Shown: one piece after another, positions 1-7,315 of the stretch
How positions within the stretch are numbered: position 1 is the first letter of the stretch
Layout of the letters: the number at the start of each line of letters is the position of its first letter
Assembly: GCA_018715425.1 (NCBI GenBank)
Contig: DVLR01000008.1
Span: forward strand, 1-9,835
DNA length: 9,835 nt
Reading direction: 5' to 3'
From: Candidatus Merdenecus merdavium
Lineage (GTDB): Bacteria; Bacillota; Clostridia; Lachnospirales; Lachnospiraceae
Notes under the pieces: model-generated
The model's input: only the letters and a program-made list of their open reading frames with translations
Told to the model about the DNA's origin: nothing
The model's database searches: none
Position numbers and translations under genes: made by a program

Positions 1-1
1 G

Positions 2-336
2 GACAATGAACCAGGAAATGATATATATTATAGAACCAATATCTGTAACAATAGCTACAAGGAGAAATCGGTTTTCTTTTACATTTCTAATTCTTGTCGG
101 AGGCTATACTCGTAGAAGAATATAATCCAAGGGTCATGATTGATAGAGTAATAAAAGTCTCTGGTGAAATAACCAAAGACATACCTATTCCAATAAATAA
201 TAATGTAATCCGTTGAGTATACAAATTGCTATGAATGATATAATAATCTTTTAAGAGTAAACCTTTCGTATTTTTCCCCTTTGATGTAAAGCAGTTGTTC
301 CCTTAATGATCGAGGAACTAGGGGAGTTGAGGTGTT
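2..336 (-). pseudogene. Possible decayed membrane-protein gene (fragments in three frames, runs off window)
   Basis: No intact gene is visible in the first 475 bases. Read on the minus strand, three consecutive stretches look protein-like but lie in different frames. The first, about 336 down to 229, has a basic, charged segment containing REQLLYIKGEKYERFTLKR and ends at a TAG. The second, about 297 down to 87, contains the hydrophobic stretch RITLLFIGIGMSLVIS and ends at a TAG. The third, from about 103 to the window edge, contains the hydrophobic stretch FLLVAIVTDIGSIIYIISW. Joined end to end they would give a cytoplasmic segment followed by two or three membrane helices, as expected of a membrane protein disrupted by frameshifts. 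No start codon with a ribosome binding site precedes the first stretch. I do not recognise the family. AT-rich non-coding DNA can mimic hydrophobic coding, so this is a weak call. Confidence 0.25.
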
Positions 337-361
337 GAATTTGCTTTTTATGCAAAATCAC

Positions 362-425
362 GCTCATATGATAGCCACATAGGATAGAAAATCGACCACT
401 TATGAAAATATGCTCACAATATGAT
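362..425 (+). repeat. Imperfect direct repeat upstream of the GH2 gene
   Basis: GCTCA followed at once by TATGAT (362-372) recurs as GCTCA, three bases, TATGAT (412-425), so the copies start 50 bases apart. The downstream copy covers the -35 region of the predicted GH2 promoter. AraC-type activators often bind direct repeats next to -35, so this is a candidate activator site. The match is short in AT-rich DNA and could be chance. Confidence 0.25.
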
Positions 426-442
426 TAAAAATCTGTTATAGT
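413..442 (+). promoter_or_regulatory. Predicted promoter of the GH2-GH3-transporter operon
   Basis: TATAGT at 437-442 matches the -10 consensus at 5 of 6 positions and is preceded by TG one base upstream (434-435), making an extended -10. The best -35 is CTCACA at 413-418 (4 of 6), with an 18-base spacer. Transcription would start near 449, leaving a leader of about 27 bases. The weak -35 suggests dependence on an activator, plausibly the AraC-type protein encoded downstream. The -10 box and following bases closely match those ahead of the GH78 gene. Confidence 0.5.
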
Positions 443-475
443 GTGGAAGAATAGTACAAAGAAAAGGAAAATGCT

Positions 476-2455
476 ATGAGAAAAGTTATAAATCTGAATG
501 ACAGGTGGCAGTTTACTGGTCCCCATGGGAAAATAACGGAAGTAAACCTGCCTCACACCTGGAACAACGTGGACGGACAGGATGGCGGTAATGATTATTG
601 GCGTGGCTCATGCATATATGAGCAAAAACTGGATATACCAGAACTTCGTAAAGGCGAGGAGAGGGGATATCTGGAGTTTTCTGGCGTTAACGCTAGTGCT
701 GAGGTATTTTTAAATGATACTTCTGTGTGCGTACATGATGGAGGATATTCTACATTCCGTGTGGATGTAACGGACTTTCTTCAAGAAGACAATTGGCTAC
801 GTGTGCGCGTAGACAACAGTGTGAATGACCGAGTGTATCCTCAGAAAGCGGATTTCACATTCTATGGCGGCATCTACCGGGATGTAAACTTCATTGTGGT
901 GAACCAACATCATTTTGATATGGATTACTGTGGTGGACCAGGAATGCGGATTACTCCTGAGGTAAAAGGAAAGGACGGATGTGTGCAAATCCAGACTTTC
1001 ACAGATCCAGAAACAGCACAAATGGTGTATGATCAGACCGTGACCAAGAAAGCCATAGAGTCATTAGGGGATGGTCTCACCGTGAGGATTGATATTCAGG
1101 ATGACCAAGGCAATGTGGTGGCGTCTGGCCAAGGAACGGACTGTACCCTTACGATTCCAGAAGTACATTTATGGAATGGAGTGAAAGATCCATATCTGTA
1201 TACGGCAATAGCAAGATTAGAAGTAAAAGGGGAGATCGTGGACGAAATAAGCAGCCGCTTTGGTGTGCGCTCATTTCGGGTAGATCCAGATAAGGGTTTT
1301 TTCTTAAATGGAAAAAGCTATCCTCTTCGAGGCGTATCTCGCCATCAAGACTGGAAGGGACTGGGAAATGCCATTACGAAAGAGCATCATGGATGGGATA
1401 TGGATCTGATCAGGGAGATTGGTGCAAATACCGTTCGTCTTGCTCATTACCAGCACGACCAGTATTTTTACGACTTATGCGATGAGTACGGCATGGTGGT
1501 ATGGGCAGAGATTCCTTATATCTCCGAGCATATGCCAGAAGGTAGGAAGAATAGTGTAAGTCAGATGAAGGAACTCATTGTCCAGAATTATAATCATCCA
1601 TCAATTGTCTGCTGGGGTGTATCCAATGAGATTACCATTTCCACCAAAGACAAGAAAGACATGTTGGACAACCATCATATGCTAAATGATTTATGTCATA
1701 AGATGGATTCTACTCGAGTAACAACCCTTGCATGCTATGCAGTTTGTGGGCCATTTAATCGATCAGCCCATATTACGGATTTAGTGTCATGGAACCTGTA
1801 TCTAGGATGGTATGTACCAGGTTTGTTCCTAAATGATTTGTGGATGAAATTCTTCCATTTTTGTTATCCTAAGAGATGTCTTGGATATTCTGAATACGGT
1901 TGCGAGGGTATGCCAAATCTGCATTCATCCAGGCCGCGCAGGGGAGATCACACAGAAGAATATCAAGCTATATACCATGAATACATGCTAAAATGTTTTG
2001 AACGTAATCCTTACCTGTGGTCAACCCATGTTTGGAATATGTTTGATTTTGCAGCAGATGCCCGAAACCAGGGCGGTGAGCCAGGTATGAACCACAAGGG
2101 CTTAGTTACCTTTGACAGGAAAACCAAGAAAGATAGTTTCTATTTGTATAAGGCATATTGGAGTGATGAACCCTTTGTGCATCTTTGTTCTAGTCGCTAT
2201 GTGGAGCGCACAGAGTCAAGAACAATTGTTAAAGTCTATTCTAATCAACCGGAAGTTGCTCTTTATTGCGATGGAACGTTGATTGAAAAGAAAAAGGGAA
2301 GCAAGGTATTTACATTCAAGCTTCCTATCTCAGGAAAGCACCGTATAGAAGCTGTTTCCGGAAAATGGAGGGATACCTCTATGATTAAGAAGACGGATAA
2401 GCCTAATGGATCCTACAAATTAGGCAAGCAGAAAAAGAGTGCCAACTGGGTATAG
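476..2455 (+). CDS. Glycoside hydrolase family 2 beta-glycosidase (beta-galactosidase-like), cytoplasmic
   Basis: A 659-residue retaining exo-beta-glycosidase of the GH2 type. The order is an N-terminal jelly-roll sugar-binding domain (about 1-145, with LPHTWN and DVTDFL), an immunoglobulin-like domain (about 155-268, ending RFGVRSFRV), a TIM barrel (about 270-560) and a C-terminal immunoglobulin-like domain resembling DUF4982 (about 580-630, VKVYSNQPEVALYCDGT). The predicted acid/base is Glu385 in GVSNE and the nucleophile Glu473 in YSEYG. The GLVTFDRKTKKDSFYLYKA stretch and the ending NWV are typical of the compact Firmicutes/Bacteroidetes clade usually annotated as beta-galactosidase. There is no signal peptide, so it acts in the cytoplasm. 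The start is chosen because AAGGA at 464-468 lies seven bases upstream; an ATG at 471 hits a stop after two codons. It leads the operon and is 27 bases from the GH3 gene. The family is secure; beta-galactosidase, beta-glucuronidase or another specificity cannot be separated by eye. Confidence 0.93.
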   Translation: MRKVINLNDRWQFTGPHGKITEVNLPHTWNNVDGQDGGNDYWRGSCIYEQKLDIPELRKGEERGYLEFSGVNASAEVFLNDTSVCVHDGGYSTFRVDVTDFLQEDNWLRVRVDNSVNDRVYPQKADFTFYGGIYRDVNFIVVNQHHFDMDYCGGPGMRITPEVKGKDGCVQIQTFTDPETAQMVYDQTVTKKAIESLGDGLTVRIDIQDDQGNVVASGQGTDCTLTIPEVHLWNGVKDPYLYTAIARLEVKGEIVDEISSRFGVRSFRVDPDKGFFLNGKSYPLRGVSRHQDWKGLGNAITKEHHGWDMDLIREIGANTVRLAHYQHDQYFYDLCDEYGMVVWAEIPYISEHMPEGRKNSVSQMKELIVQNYNHPSIVCWGVSNEITISTKDKKDMLDNHHMLNDLCHKMDSTRVTTLACYAVCGPFNRSAHITDLVSWNLYLGWYVPGLFLNDLWMKFFHFCYPKRCLGYSEYGCEGMPNLHSSRPRRGDHTEEYQAIYHEYMLKCFERNPYLWSTHVWNMFDFAADARNQGGEPGMNHKGLVTFDRKTKKDSFYLYKAYWSDEPFVHLCSSRYVERTESRTIVKVYSNQPEVALYCDGTLIEKKKGSKVFTFKLPISGKHRIEAVSGKWRDTSMIKKTDKPNGSYKLGKQKKSANWV

Positions 2456-2482
2456 AAAAAATCATAGGAGAGGAAAAGTATC

Positions 2483-5400
2483 ATGAAAAAGAAACTAAGA
2501 GTAAAAACATGGTCTGTGCTAACAGCAATTACAGCAATTTTGACCATCGGTGTTTTTGTAGGTTCTTCTATTGCGGACCGTTACACCACAACAATTAATG
2601 TTGCGCTGGATACCGACACTTACAAGATTATCAAAGGAAACTCCAGCGAAGATACGGAATACTTTAAAAGCGATTTCAGTTCTGATGAGGAGAGAGAGGC
2701 TTATGAGAGAGAACTTTGTGCCGCTCTTGAGGCAGAGGGAGCAACACTACTGAAAAACGAGAACAATGCGCTTCCTTTTTCTAAAGGAGCTAAAGTAAGT
2801 CTTTTTTCACATGGTTCTGTTGATTTGATGTATGGAGGAACTGGTTCAGGATCTGTTGATACAGAAAATGCTCCAACCCTTAAGGAGGCATTAAATACTA
2901 ACGGAATTGAAGTAAACCAGACCCTTTGGGATTTCTACTCTTCCAAAGAGATGATGGAAAAGTATAGCCGTAAGACTCCTGATTCTATTTCAGATGATCT
3001 AGCTGCACTAGCTCAGTACGGTGTTAATGAAGTACCATGGGATCAAGTGGAAGAAGCAGGTTCTGATTCTTTTTCCCAATATGGTGATGCAGCAGTGGTA
3101 GTATTGGCACGTTCTGGTGGTGAGGGAGCCGATCTTCCAAGTGGCGATAACGGAAGTGGTCTCGAATATATATATGGATCCGAAGGTGATGGCAACTACC
3201 TTACTCTTTCTCAAGAAGAGAAAGATTTGCTTGCAGGATTAAAAGAACAAAAGGATGCAGGCGTATTTAAAAGCATCGTTGTACTTTTAAATTACTCCAA
3301 TGCTTTGGAATTAGACTTCCTAAATCCAGAGTTATACGGTGAGGATTATGGTATTGATGCTTGTATGTGGATTGGAGACGTAGGACAGACGGGTATTAAC
3401 GGTGTAGGTCAGCTTCTTGCAGGTGAGGTTACTCCATCTGGAAGTCTAGTAGATACCTTCTGCTACGACAATCTAGATAACCCAATCATTAGAAACTTCT
3501 ATGCTCAGCAATATCAAGATGCAGCAGACTTTGGTATTGAGGACAGCCATTCGGATATTAAGGCACGCTATAGCGTATATCAAGAAGGTATTTATATGGG
3601 ATACCGTTATTACGAAACTCGTTACGAGGACGTTGTAATGGGAACACAGAATACTGGAGATTATGATTATAACACAACCGTTGCTTATCCATTTGGCTAC
3701 GGAGAAAGTTACACAGATTTTGCATTTGATGATTTCCAAGCAACTGAAACAGAAGATGGATTTGAAATTTCTGTAAAGGTTACTAATACAGGAGACACTT
3801 ATTCTGGAAAGAAGACAGTGCAGGTATACATGCAGTCTCCATATACAGATTATGACAAAGAAAATGGTATTGAGAAAGCCAATGTAGAACTTTGTGGATT
3901 TGCAAAGACTGATGTTCTTGAACCAGGACAAAGCGAGACAGTGACCATTCAAGTAGCGAAGGAAGAACTTCGTACTTATGATGCAAACAACGCTAAGACT
4001 TATATTTTAGATGCAGGTGATTATTATTTCACTGTAGCAACAGGCGCTCATGAGGCTGCCAACAACATTTTAGCTGCAAAAGGCTACACTGTAGAAAATA
4101 CAGAAGGTCGCATGGATGCAGATGGAAATACAGATTTAACTTATAAATGGGAAAATCCAGAATTGGATACTGTAATTTTTGCTACATCTAGAGCAACTGG
4201 AGAAGCAATCACCAACTTATTTGATGAAGCAGATCCAAATAAGAGTTCTTTAGAACCAGGTAATGTAACTTGGTTAAGCCGTTCAGATTGGACAGGAACT
4301 TATCCAAACGAACCGATTATTTTACAGGCAAATGAGAAATTAGCTTCTGCTTTGGAATTTACTCAGTATAAGGCAGAGGATTATGAGACTCCAGAGATGC
4401 CAACGTTAGGGGCAGAAAATGGATTGGCCCTTGCATCATTAATTGGAAAAGAGTATGATGATCCAATGTGGGATACATTGTTGGATCAGCTAACCTTTGA
4501 AGAAATGGCACAGACCATAACTCTTGGTTTCCACAATACAGCTGCAATTCCATCCATTGGAAAGAAAGCAACGAAAGACGAGAATGGACCTCAAGGTCTA
4601 ACCGCATCATTGACTGGTGGAACCTCTGCAATGTGCTATACATCTGAAGACGTAATGGCAGCAACATTTAACGTTGATTTAATTAAAGAAACAGGACGTA
4701 GCATCGGTGAAGATTGTCTTGCATTAGGATACTCTGGATTATATGGACCAGGTGTCAACATGCATCGTACTGCATATAGCGGACGTAACTTCGAGTACTA
4801 CTCAGAAGATCCATTCTTATCAGGAGAAATCAGTGCTCATGAAGTTGAAGGAATCCAATCTAAAGGTGTATATGTTTACTTAAAGCATGTGGCATTAAAT
4901 GACTCTGAAACCTCTCGTATGGGTGTTAATACCTGGGTTAACGAGCAGGCAGCAAGAGAGATTTATTTGGAAGTAGCTGATAAAGCCATTGTAGATGGTG
5001 GTGCATGGTGTGTAATGAGTGGATTTAACCGTTGGGGAGCTACTTGGTCTGGTTCATACCAAGCATTACAGACTGATTACCTACGTGGAGAATTAGGCAT
5101 GAGAGGTATGTCTATTACCGACTACTCTGGTAGTAGCACATACATGGATTTAGCTGACGGCCTCATTGCAGGTTCTGATATCTGGGATAGTCCAGATCCA
5201 ACGATTCACAAAACCAATGCAGCAAACTATGAGGATGATCCTTTTATCGTTTCTGAGATGAGAGGAGCAATGCATAAGATTCTTTACACAGTAGCGAATT
5301 CTAATGCAATGAACAACTTATCCCCAGAAGACCGACTTGAACTTGTAACTCCTTGGTGGCAGACAGCAATCTTGGCACTTCAAGTAGTAACTGTACTTTT

Positions 5401-5494
5401 AACAGCTTTCTGTGGTTTCCAGTTGGTAAGAACACTAAAACGTAAAAAAGCAATGAATGCAGCAGAAACTAGTGCAGAGCATAAGGATCTGTAG
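2483..5494 (+). CDS. Circularly permuted, doubly membrane-anchored GH3 beta-glycosidase
   Basis: A 1003-residue beta-glucosidase-like enzyme with the GH3 domains in reversed order. After a basic start (MKKKLRVK) and a transmembrane helix (about 9-30) comes the alpha/beta sandwich (about 70-405; GGTGSGSV near 118-125, SGGEGAD at 211-217), then an FnIII-like domain (about 410-525), a linker, and last the TIM barrel (about 645-945). The barrel carries RNFEYYSEDP (768-777), KH at 801-802 and the predicted nucleophile Asp880 in SITDYSG. A second helix (about 959-982) precedes RTLKRKKA, so both ends face the cytoplasm and the catalytic part lies outside. An AGGAGAGG site at 2466-2473 supports the start. 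Ordinary GH3 proteins have the barrel first; the permuted order is known from some Clostridia beta-glucosidases. An oddity: the usual DGPxG motif reads ENGPQG (Asn701). It probably trims glycosides at the cell surface before import by the adjacent transporter. The exact sugar is not determinable. Confidence 0.92.
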   Translation: MKKKLRVKTWSVLTAITAILTIGVFVGSSIADRYTTTINVALDTDTYKIIKGNSSEDTEYFKSDFSSDEEREAYERELCAALEAEGATLLKNENNALPFSKGAKVSLFSHGSVDLMYGGTGSGSVDTENAPTLKEALNTNGIEVNQTLWDFYSSKEMMEKYSRKTPDSISDDLAALAQYGVNEVPWDQVEEAGSDSFSQYGDAAVVVLARSGGEGADLPSGDNGSGLEYIYGSEGDGNYLTLSQEEKDLLAGLKEQKDAGVFKSIVVLLNYSNALELDFLNPELYGEDYGIDACMWIGDVGQTGINGVGQLLAGEVTPSGSLVDTFCYDNLDNPIIRNFYAQQYQDAADFGIEDSHSDIKARYSVYQEGIYMGYRYYETRYEDVVMGTQNTGDYDYNTTVAYPFGYGESYTDFAFDDFQATETEDGFEISVKVTNTGDTYSGKKTVQVYMQSPYTDYDKENGIEKANVELCGFAKTDVLEPGQSETVTIQVAKEELRTYDANNAKTYILDAGDYYFTVATGAHEAANNILAAKGYTVENTEGRMDADGNTDLTYKWENPELDTVIFATSRATGEAITNLFDEADPNKSSLEPGNVTWLSRSDWTGTYPNEPIILQANEKLASALEFTQYKAEDYETPEMPTLGAENGLALASLIGKEYDDPMWDTLLDQLTFEEMAQTITLGFHNTAAIPSIGKKATKDENGPQGLTASLTGGTSAMCYTSEDVMAATFNVDLIKETGRSIGEDCLALGYSGLYGPGVNMHRTAYSGRNFEYYSEDPFLSGEISAHEVEGIQSKGVYVYLKHVALNDSETSRMGVNTWVNEQAAREIYLEVADKAIVDGGAWCVMSGFNRWGATWSGSYQALQTDYLRGELGMRGMSITDYSGSSTYMDLADGLIAGSDIWDSPDPTIHKTNAANYEDDPFIVSEMRGAMHKILYTVANSNAMNNLSPEDRLELVTPWWQTAILALQVVTVLLTAFCGFQLVRTLKRKKAMNAAETSAEHKDL

Positions 5495-5502
5495 GCATTA
5501 TA

Positions 5503-5524
5503 GGGGCAAAATATTTTTTGCCCC
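5503..5524 (+). promoter_or_regulatory. Perfect 9-bp hairpin between the GH3 and transporter genes
   Basis: GGGGCAAAA (5503-5511) pairs perfectly with TTTTGCCCC (5516-5524) around a TATT loop, starting eight bases after the GH3 stop codon. The 3' side is followed by TTACAT, not a T-run, so it is a poor intrinsic terminator. More likely roles are an mRNA-stabilising or processing hairpin, or partial attenuation that lowers transporter expression relative to the enzymes. No separate promoter for the transporter is evident in the short spacer. Confidence 0.6.
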
Positions 5525-5538
5525 TTACATCATAATAT

Positions 5539-5544
5539 GAGAGG
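5539..5544 (+). promoter_or_regulatory. Ribosome binding site deciding the transporter start
   Basis: GAGAGG lies seven bases before the ATG at 5552. The in-frame ATG at 5537 has only ACATCATAAT-type sequence upstream with no Shine-Dalgarno match, and it overlaps this site. The 5552 start is therefore preferred. Confidence 0.7.
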
Positions 5545-5551
5545 TATCATT

Positions 5552-7114
5552 ATGAACAATAAAAACGATGGAACAAAGGCTTCCACATTAAACCGTGCGA
5601 AACCTTATCAGCTTGTACTGTTCCCGTTTAATAACGGAGCAACAAATGTTTACTATATTCTAACCATTACTTACATTGCCTACTATGGTAATGGAGTATT
5701 GGGATTAACTTTGATGTTTGCTACCACAATGGTTACGGCGATGCGTCTGTTTGATGCATTTACCGATCCAATTATCGGGGCATTGATCGACAAAACCAAT
5801 GGGCGATTCGGTAAGTTTCGACCGTATATGGTCCTTGGAAATGGGATTATGGCAATTAGCGCATTTCTCATGTATTTTGGAACACGACTCATTCCAGAGA
5901 GCTCAATGTGGTTGCGTTATACTGCATATGTAGTTGTCTATGCCTTATATGTTATTGGTTATACGTTTCAGACCTCTTGTACCCGTTCTGGTCAGACCGT
6001 TTTGACCAATGATCCAAAACAACGTCCTACATTTACCATATTTAATTTGATAGCTAGTATGTTGGGAATGGGAGTGATTCAGTTTTTGGCTCCGATTTTC
6101 CGTGCAAAGTATGGTGACTATACAACAGAAGCTTTTTTTGATATGTTGATTCCCATTGCAGTAGTCATTTCTGCATTTTTGACCTTGCTGGCAGTCATTG
6201 GTATCTGGGAAAAAGACCAACCAGAATACTTCGGTCTAGGAGATACAGAGCAACCTAAAGTTAAAATATCTGAATATATTGCAATCATTAAAGAGAATAA
6301 GCCACTGTCCAGACTTATGGTGGCAGGTGCAGGTTGTAAGCTGGCATTAGCCATTGCAACAAACGGAACCGTTTTATGTATGCTGTATGGATCCATGATG
6401 GGCGATTATGATGGACTTTACTTACCGATGATGATTGCGGGTTATATTTTTTCCGCTCCGTTTTTCTTTTTAACATTACGGACATCTCAGAAACATGGAC
6501 AGAAAGCATCTTTGATGCGTTATGTGTCAGTTGCCCTAGTGATGTATGTGGGTGTGCTTGCTCTGTTACTGTTCTGGAAACAAGGGGTACCTGGTGTGAA
6601 TCTATCCCTAAGCAATATTAATTTATATACAGTTCTATTCGTTCTGTTCTTCGGAGTGGGATACGGTGCTTATTATGCTACGGCAGATATGCCAATTCCT
6701 ATGGTAGCAGACTGTTCAGATTATGAGACATTCCGTTCTGGAAAATACGTTCCTGGCGTGATGGGAACACTTTTTTCTTTAGTAGATAAGCTTGTTTCTT
6801 CATTAAGCTCTACTGTAGTTGGATTAGCAGTTGCTGCTATAGGCCTTTCTACACTTCCGGGTGGTGATACACCATATGCGGAAGGAATGAAGACCATTGT
6901 CCTTGTGTTGTTCTGTGTAATACCTATGATTGCATGGGCATTGACACTATGGGCAATGAAGGGATATTCTCTAACTGGAGAGCGAATGAAAGAGATTCAG
7001 GCCATCAATGCAGTTCGTAAGGACGCCATTGCAAAAGGTATGAGTACAGAAGAGGCCATGAATACTTGGAAGACCATTGATCAAGTTCCAGAGGAATATA
7101 AGGAAATAGGATAA
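5552..7114 (+). CDS. GPH-family (MelB-like) glycoside:cation symporter
   Basis: A 520-residue polytopic membrane protein of the glycoside-pentoside-hexuronide:cation symporter family in the major facilitator superfamily, with about twelve hydrophobic segments. The first family signature is at 68-92, containing DAFTDPIIGALID followed by GRFGKFRPY. The second, in the C-terminal half, is near 377-413, with ADMPIPMVADCSDYETFRSG and a downstream Lys413. Members couple uptake of glycosides or oligosaccharides to H+ or Na+. A C-terminal tail of about 50 residues (470-520) is hydrophilic and probably cytoplasmic. The gene follows the GH3 gene after a 57-base spacer with a hairpin and is the last of the operon, ahead of a strong terminator. 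It most likely imports what the surface GH3 enzyme releases, for the cytoplasmic GH2 and GH78 enzymes. A start 15 bases upstream is possible but has no ribosome binding site. The substrate cannot be read from sequence. Confidence 0.92.
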   Translation: MNNKNDGTKASTLNRAKPYQLVLFPFNNGATNVYYILTITYIAYYGNGVLGLTLMFATTMVTAMRLFDAFTDPIIGALIDKTNGRFGKFRPYMVLGNGIMAISAFLMYFGTRLIPESSMWLRYTAYVVVYALYVIGYTFQTSCTRSGQTVLTNDPKQRPTFTIFNLIASMLGMGVIQFLAPIFRAKYGDYTTEAFFDMLIPIAVVISAFLTLLAVIGIWEKDQPEYFGLGDTEQPKVKISEYIAIIKENKPLSRLMVAGAGCKLALAIATNGTVLCMLYGSMMGDYDGLYLPMMIAGYIFSAPFFFLTLRTSQKHGQKASLMRYVSVALVMYVGVLALLLFWKQGVPGVNLSLSNINLYTVLFVLFFGVGYGAYYATADMPIPMVADCSDYETFRSGKYVPGVMGTLFSLVDKLVSSLSSTVVGLAVAAIGLSTLPGGDTPYAEGMKTIVLVLFCVIPMIAWALTLWAMKGYSLTGERMKEIQAINAVRKDAIAKGMSTEEAMNTWKTIDQVPEEYKEIG

Positions 7115-7175
7115 AACTCCATATTAGATTCTTTGTCTGGTTTTTAAACCTGACTCATATCTTACCCTTTTAAAT

Positions 7176-7215
7176 AAAAAATCTCGAGGCTTTATATAGG
7201 CTTCGAGGTTTTTTT
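7176..7215 (+). terminator. Intrinsic terminator after the transporter gene
   Basis: TCTCGAGGC (7182-7190) pairs with GCTTCGAGG (7200-7208), a 9-bp stem with two G-T pairs and a 9-base loop, followed by seven Ts (7209-7215). A run of As at 7176-7181 extends the pairing, so it could also work on the opposite strand. It closes the three-gene operon and separates it from the AraC gene. The stretch from the stop codon to the stem (7115-7175) shows nothing else. Confidence 0.88.
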
Positions 7216-7229
7216 ATATGCTTTTTTCT

Positions 7230-7249
7230 CATCATCCTATATAATGATG
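7230..7249 (+). promoter_or_regulatory. Predicted -10 box of the AraC gene inside a short inverted repeat
   Basis: TATAAT at 7240-7245 is a perfect -10 match. No good -35 is present at 16-18 bases (TATGCT at 7217-7222 matches only 2 of 6). The box is framed by CATCAT (7230-7235) and ATGATG (7244-7249), a 6-bp inverted repeat with an 8-base centre that could be an autoregulatory operator. Transcription would start near 7252, giving a leader of roughly 64 bases. The perfect -10 is suggestive; the rest is uncertain. Confidence 0.45.
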
Positions 7250-7315
7250 TAGAAGGAAAAAGTTATTTTGTTTACATAAAGCATCCTAGATAAGGAGCAA
7301 CTAAGGAGAAGTGCC

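Noticed and set aside
6..125. A 39-codon + strand frame starting with ATG near the left edge.
   Set aside because: It lies within 5 bases of the window edge, with no ribosome binding site visible, and is antisense to the more protein-like minus-strand segments. No recognisable motif.
297..318. A GTTCC/GGAAC inverted repeat upstream of the GH2 gene.
   Set aside because: Only five base pairs with a 12-base loop and no T-run; easily expected by chance.
403..416. A possible catabolite-responsive element (cre-like TGAAAATATGCTCA) near the GH2 promoter.
   Set aside because: It lacks the central CG and has further mismatches to the cre consensus, so catabolite control is not supported here.
3473..3952. 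A long minus-strand frame (159 codons) inside the GH3 gene.
   Set aside because: It is antisense to clear GH3 and FnIII-domain coding, is rich in Cys, Ile and Ser as expected of a shadow frame, and has no domain-like pattern.
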